15,473 nucleotides of DNA from Candidatus Mcinerneyibacteriota bacterium (GTDB taxonomy: Bacteria > AUK180 > JAQVHJ01). Below the pieces are notes generated by a model. The model saw only the letters and a program-made list of their open reading frames with translations, was not told the origin of the DNA and made no database searches. Shown piece by piece: positions 12,461 through 15,473 of this stretch (position 1 is the stretch's first letter; every line of letters begins with the position of its first letter). The stretch lies in the NCBI GenBank assembly GCA_030630935.1, contig DAOVMD010000020.1:1-15473 (forward strand), given 5' to 3'. The position numbers and the translations under genes are program-made.

Positions 12461-13705
12461 CTGGGTACTGGATTAATTATAACTTTAATTGCGATAACAT
12501 ATATCGGGTTCGGATTCTTTGCTTATATTGAACAGTTCTTTATATCATTGCGCCGCAGGGAGTTTCTAAATTTCCTGGATACAAAAAACCTGATGAAAGA
12601 GATTCATACATTTGATAGAGTAATGATAGCAACAGCTTTATACAGACTCGGGTTCCTGGTAAGTTTTTTGTTTTTATTGTTCTATTTACTTTTTGTCAAA
12701 ATTCAACTTGAATTTTGGTTTGGTGTGATTTTTATTGTATTGGTCATATTATTTTTAACGTTAACTTTCCTTATAACCGGGATTCTAGTATTAAAAACCA
12801 ATATTGAGAAATTTGAAAAGACCTGGAAACAATTAATGAATTTTCTATTCTATATCCCGCTGTTCCCTGCAACTGAAGCAGTAAAATTAATTTTTGTTGC
12901 AATTAATAAGTTATCAGGTACAGATAATTACAGGTTTAACCTGGACTTATCAGAAGATATTTTAAAAAGTTTAATTGAGACGGAATCCGAATTGGAGGTT
13001 GAAGAACGTGAGATGCTAACCAGTATTTTTGAATTTGGAGATACTAAGGTAAGTGAGATTATGATTCCAAGAATTGAGATTGCTTCAGTTGATGAAGAGG
13101 AGGATATCTCTGAAGTCTTAAAAATTATTCTTGACCAGGGCTATTCGAGAATACCCGTTTATAAAGAATCAATTGATGAGATTAGCGGGATAGTTTATGC
13201 AAAGGATATTCTAAAAGAATTTCATTCAAAAGGTAAACTCCCTGAATTAAAAGATATCTCTCGGAAAAAAGTTTACTTTATCCCTGAAACCGCGAGGATA
13301 GATGATCTTCTTAAAACTCTTCGTGATGAAAAACTCCAGATTGCAGTTGCACTTGATGAATATGGCGGGACCGCAGGTCTCGTAACACTTGAAGATATAG
13401 TCGAGGAGATTTTTGGTGAGATTGAAGATGAGTATGATAAGAAGAAATCGAAAGTTGAGAAATTAAAGGATGGAACCCTCCTATTCAAAGCTCATATTGA
13501 TATAGAAGAGATCTTTAAGCAGCTTGAGATTGAGCCTCCGGAGATTGAAGGAGTCGAATCAATCGGGGGTTATATCCTTAATCACCTGGGAAAAATCCCA
13601 CGGGTAGGAGATAAAATCCAAATAAAAAATTTAATCTTCGAAATTATTGAAGCTGACGAGAGAAAGATTATAAAAATGAAGATTTCAAAAAAGGGTAAGA
13701 AATAA
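12461..13705 (+). CDS. CorC/TlyC-type CBS-domain membrane protein (HlyC/CorC transporter family)
   Basis: About 414 residues if started at CTG 12461; 385 from the TTG at 12548. The added N-terminus (GTGLIITLIAITYIGFGFF, then AYIEQFFISLRRREFL) is a hydrophobic helix resembling the opening of the DUF21 membrane domain. Numbering from 12548, further hydrophobic segments lie at about 34-50 and 56-82. A CBS pair follows: GDTKVSEIMIPRIEIASVD to SGIVYAKDIL (about 164-222), then VYFIPETARIDDLL to EYGGTAGLVTLEDIVEEIFGEI (about 242-292). The CorC_HlyC transporter-associated domain closes it (about 308-380, with GVESIGGYILNHLGKIPRVGD). Members are linked to Mg/Co efflux, but old annotations call them hemolysins. 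It ends TAATG into the DUF502 gene. Clusters of such genes with era are common. Confidence 0.9.
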   Translation: MGTGLIITLIAITYIGFGFFAYIEQFFISLRRREFLNFLDTKNLMKEIHTFDRVMIATALYRLGFLVSFLFLLFYLLFVKIQLEFWFGVIFIVLVILFLTLTFLITGILVLKTNIEKFEKTWKQLMNFLFYIPLFPATEAVKLIFVAINKLSGTDNYRFNLDLSEDILKSLIETESELEVEEREMLTSIFEFGDTKVSEIMIPRIEIASVDEEEDISEVLKIILDQGYSRIPVYKESIDEISGIVYAKDILKEFHSKGKLPELKDISRKKVYFIPETARIDDLLKTLRDEKLQIAVALDEYGGTAGLVTLEDIVEEIFGEIEDEYDKKKSKVEKLKDGTLLFKAHIDIEEIFKQLEIEPPEIEGVESIGGYILNHLGKIPRVGDKIQIKNLIFEIIEADERKIIKMKISKKGKK

Positions 13706-14361
13706 TGTTAAAAAAATTAAGAACTTATCTTGTTTCCGGCTTGTTAATAACAGTACCTCTTTCATTGACAATATATATAATCTATAATTTATTTACCTAT
13801 TTTGATACGATTTTACGACCGCTTCTTGAGCCGACCCTGGAACATATTGGGTTGTTTTATGTGAATGGAATGGGGTTAATACTTTTAATCCTTTTAATAT
13901 TTATAATAGGGATGGCTGCAAGTAACTGGTTCGGTCAAAGAATGTTGAAGTTAGGAAATAGCATCATTAACAAAATTCCACTTGTAAATAAACTTTATAA
14001 AGCGGCTCAACAGATTTCTTATGTAGTAATAGGCGGTCATAAAAGTATATTTAAGGGAGTTGTATTAATTGAGTACCCGAGACGGGAAATGTATTCACTA
14101 GGATTTTGGACTGAAAAATCAGAAGGTGAGATTGTTGAGAAACTAAAGGGGGAATCCCTATATCATGTCTTTGTCCCGACTACTCCAAACCCAACATCCG
14201 GATATCTCCTAATTATCCCGGAGAGAGATGTTAAATTTCTTGATATGTCTGTTGAGGAAGCCCTAAAATTAATTATTTCAGGAGGTTCAGTCCTCCCGTC
14301 ATTTATCGCGAAGCAAAAATTAGAAGAAAAAAAGAAAGAGAAAAATGAATCAAAAAAATAA
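13705..14361 (+). CDS. DUF502 family membrane protein
   Basis: A 218-residue protein with the DUF502 layout. Two N-terminal transmembrane helices (about 9-31 and 52-74) are joined by a loop with a conserved FDTILRPLL stretch. A soluble C-terminal domain follows, carrying the family sequences IPLVNKLYKAAQQISYVV (about 93-110), FKGVVLIEYPRREMYSLGF (about 116-134), VFVPTTPNPTSGYLLIIP (about 155-172) and a GGSVLP segment near 195. The biochemical role of the family is not established. The tail is a Lys/Glu-rich run encoded by the bases that overlap the era start (14345-14361). Its ATG shares a base with the stop of the CBS gene, so the two are probably coupled in translation. Confidence 0.92.
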   Translation: MLKKLRTYLVSGLLITVPLSLTIYIIYNLFTYFDTILRPLLEPTLEHIGLFYVNGMGLILLILLIFIIGMAASNWFGQRMLKLGNSIINKIPLVNKLYKAAQQISYVVIGGHKSIFKGVVLIEYPRREMYSLGFWTEKSEGEIVEKLKGESLYHVFVPTTPNPTSGYLLIIPERDVKFLDMSVEEALKLIISGGSVLPSFIAKQKLEEKKKEKNESKK

Positions 14362-15247
14362 ACAAACTGAAGAAATAAGAAAGTCAGGCTTTGTCTCTAT
14401 ACTCGGTCGACCTAATGTCGGCAAATCAACCCTGCTTAATGCAATGATCGAGTATAAAATTTCGATTGTTTCACATAAACCACAAACGACTCGAAGTAGA
14501 ATTGTCGGGGTCCTCTCAAAAGAGGATTATCAGGTAATTTTCATTGATACTCCCGGAATAAATACGGGGACAAAACCGTTAAATATACATTTAACAAAAT
14601 CAGCGTATTCCGTTTTAAATGAAGTTGATTTAAACCTGATATTAATAGATGCAGTGAGAGTTCTGGATTTTGAGAAGAAAATTTTTCAGCAGATTAAAAA
14701 AGTCAAAAAACCAGTTTTTTTAATTATAAATAAGATTGACCTGATAAAAAAAGAGAAACTTCTTAAGTTAATCGACGAGATTTCAAAAACCTGCCAATTT
14801 ACAGAGATCATCCCGATCTCTGCATTAAAAAATCAGAATGTCGATCACTTGATAAAAGTTATAGTTGATAATCTTGAACCAGGCCCATTTTATTACCCTG
14901 AAGATATGATTGCTGCTTCACCTGAAGAAGTAATCTTCAGCGAGTTTATCCGTGAAAAAGTTTTCATATTATGTCATCAGGAGATTCCATATTCAACGGC
15001 AGTTTTAGTTGATAAGATGGAAGAGGATGAGAAAATAATAAGGATTTTTGCGACGATCCTCGTGGAGAAAGGTTCACAGAAGAAAATTGTGATAGGGAAG
15101 AAAGGGGAGAAGATAAAAAGGATAGGCACGGACGCCCGTAAAGAAGTTGAACGGTTTACAGGGAAGAAAACGTATATTTCTCTCTGGGTAAAAATCAAAA
15201 AGAACTGGACAAAAGACCCGTCTCGCTACATCATCGAACAAGGATAG
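14345..15247 (+). CDS. era: GTPase Era
   Basis: A 300-residue GTPase that binds the 3' end of 16S rRNA and helps assemble the small ribosomal subunit. The G-domain motifs are all present: GRPNVGKST (21-29), QTTRSRI (47-53, switch I), DTPG (68-71), NKID (129-132) and SA (159-160). The YPEDMIAASPEE linker (184-195) leads to the C-terminal KH domain, with GKKGEKIKRIG (251-261), the RNA-binding GxxG loop, and the closing LWVKIKKNWTKD typical of Era. The length matches the family. The ATG lies 17 bases inside the DUF502 gene, so it is translated from the same message. Repeats and hairpins follow directly after the stop, with no further gene in the window. Confidence 0.97.
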   Translation: MNQKNKQTEEIRKSGFVSILGRPNVGKSTLLNAMIEYKISIVSHKPQTTRSRIVGVLSKEDYQVIFIDTPGINTGTKPLNIHLTKSAYSVLNEVDLNLILIDAVRVLDFEKKIFQQIKKVKKPVFLIINKIDLIKKEKLLKLIDEISKTCQFTEIIPISALKNQNVDHLIKVIVDNLEPGPFYYPEDMIAASPEEVIFSEFIREKVFILCHQEIPYSTAVLVDKMEEDEKIIRIFATILVEKGSQKKIVIGKKGEKIKRIGTDARKEVERFTGKKTYISLWVKIKKNWTKDPSRYIIEQG

Positions 15248-15249
15248 AA

Positions 15250-15467
15250 AAACGAAAGCTTCGTTTCCCTTCGCAATGAATAAATAAGAATGAACAATGA
15301 AAAATGAAGGGGGTGAAACCCCATTGTTATGCGTAACAATATTACATGATATTATATAAAAGTATTAACATCATCACATTCCAGTTTGGAATGTGACATG
15401 ATTAAGGGAAATAAAATTACCAAAAACATTATTAGGTATTATCAGAGGGAGCTTGCTCCCTTGATAA
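15250..15467 (+). repeat. Array of five short hairpins downstream of era
   Basis: In order: AAACGAA-AGC-TTCGTTT (15250-15266), starting 3 bases after the era stop; a TTCGCAATGA REP-like end (15270-15279); GGGGT-GAA-ACCCC (15310-15322); ATTGTTA-TGCG-TAACAAT (15323-15340); TCACATTCCA and TGGAATGTGA around GTT (15374-15396); AGGGAGC-TT-GCTCCCT (15446-15461), extended by TTATCA and TGATAA with one bulged G. Stems are near perfect. None has a following T-tract, so these look like repeat hairpins, not classical terminators, though the first could still slow transcription after era. The last may be cut by the window edge. Confidence 0.6.
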
Positions 15468-15473
15468 TTATTA

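Overview
The window looks like part of a chromosome from a low-GC bacterium, most likely an uncultivated candidate-phylum lineage. It combines ordinary housekeeping genes, tight operons, frequent TTG starts, sigma70-type promoters and intergenic gaps full of short palindromic repeats. I cannot assign a phylum from the sequence alone. No mobile element, CRISPR array, prophage, rRNA or tRNA is visible.

Left part (1-2640, minus strand): an operon reading leftwards from a textbook promoter (TTGACA-N17-TATAAT, 2609-2637). It encodes an M50-type site-2 protease, tryptophanyl-tRNA synthetase, ScpA, and the first codons of ScpB running off the edge. ScpA and ScpB are the partners of SMC in chromosome condensation.

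Middle part (2641-6137): a repeat-rich, AT-rich stretch. Two adjacent genes of unknown function (3541-5372) encode secreted or membrane-anchored proteins with beta-propeller-like repeats. They are preceded by their own promoter and a 20-codon leader ORF. They are flanked on both sides by the same series of repeats in the same order: palindrome family A, repeat B, family A again, then short hairpins with constant cores. This gives the gene pair the look of an accessory islet in a repeat-bounded slot.

Right part (6138-15247, plus strand): a long co-directional run. It starts at a promoter with an extended -10 and encodes a metallo-beta-lactamase-fold hydrolase, the two subunits of a class I Fe-S fumarase, and both subunits of succinyl-CoA synthetase. 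Together the last four form a TCA-cycle segment (succinyl-CoA to succinate, fumarate to malate). Next come two tandem lipid/diacylglycerol kinase paralogues, about 70% identical by my hand alignment. Between them lie a remnant of the 5' end of the next gene, a promoter and a 45-codon ORF. After them come a CorC/TlyC-type CBS-domain membrane protein, a DUF502 membrane protein and the ribosome-assembly GTPase Era, with TAATG or longer overlaps.

The clearest non-routine observations are as follows. (1) The kinase duplication also copied the start of the downstream CBS-protein gene; the relic supports a non-ATG start for the real gene 29 codons upstream of the first conventional start codon. (2) The propeller gene pair sits between matching repeat series. 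(3) The palindromes change their stems in a compensatory way while keeping constant cores and flanks. I did not see a clearly new defence or mobile system.
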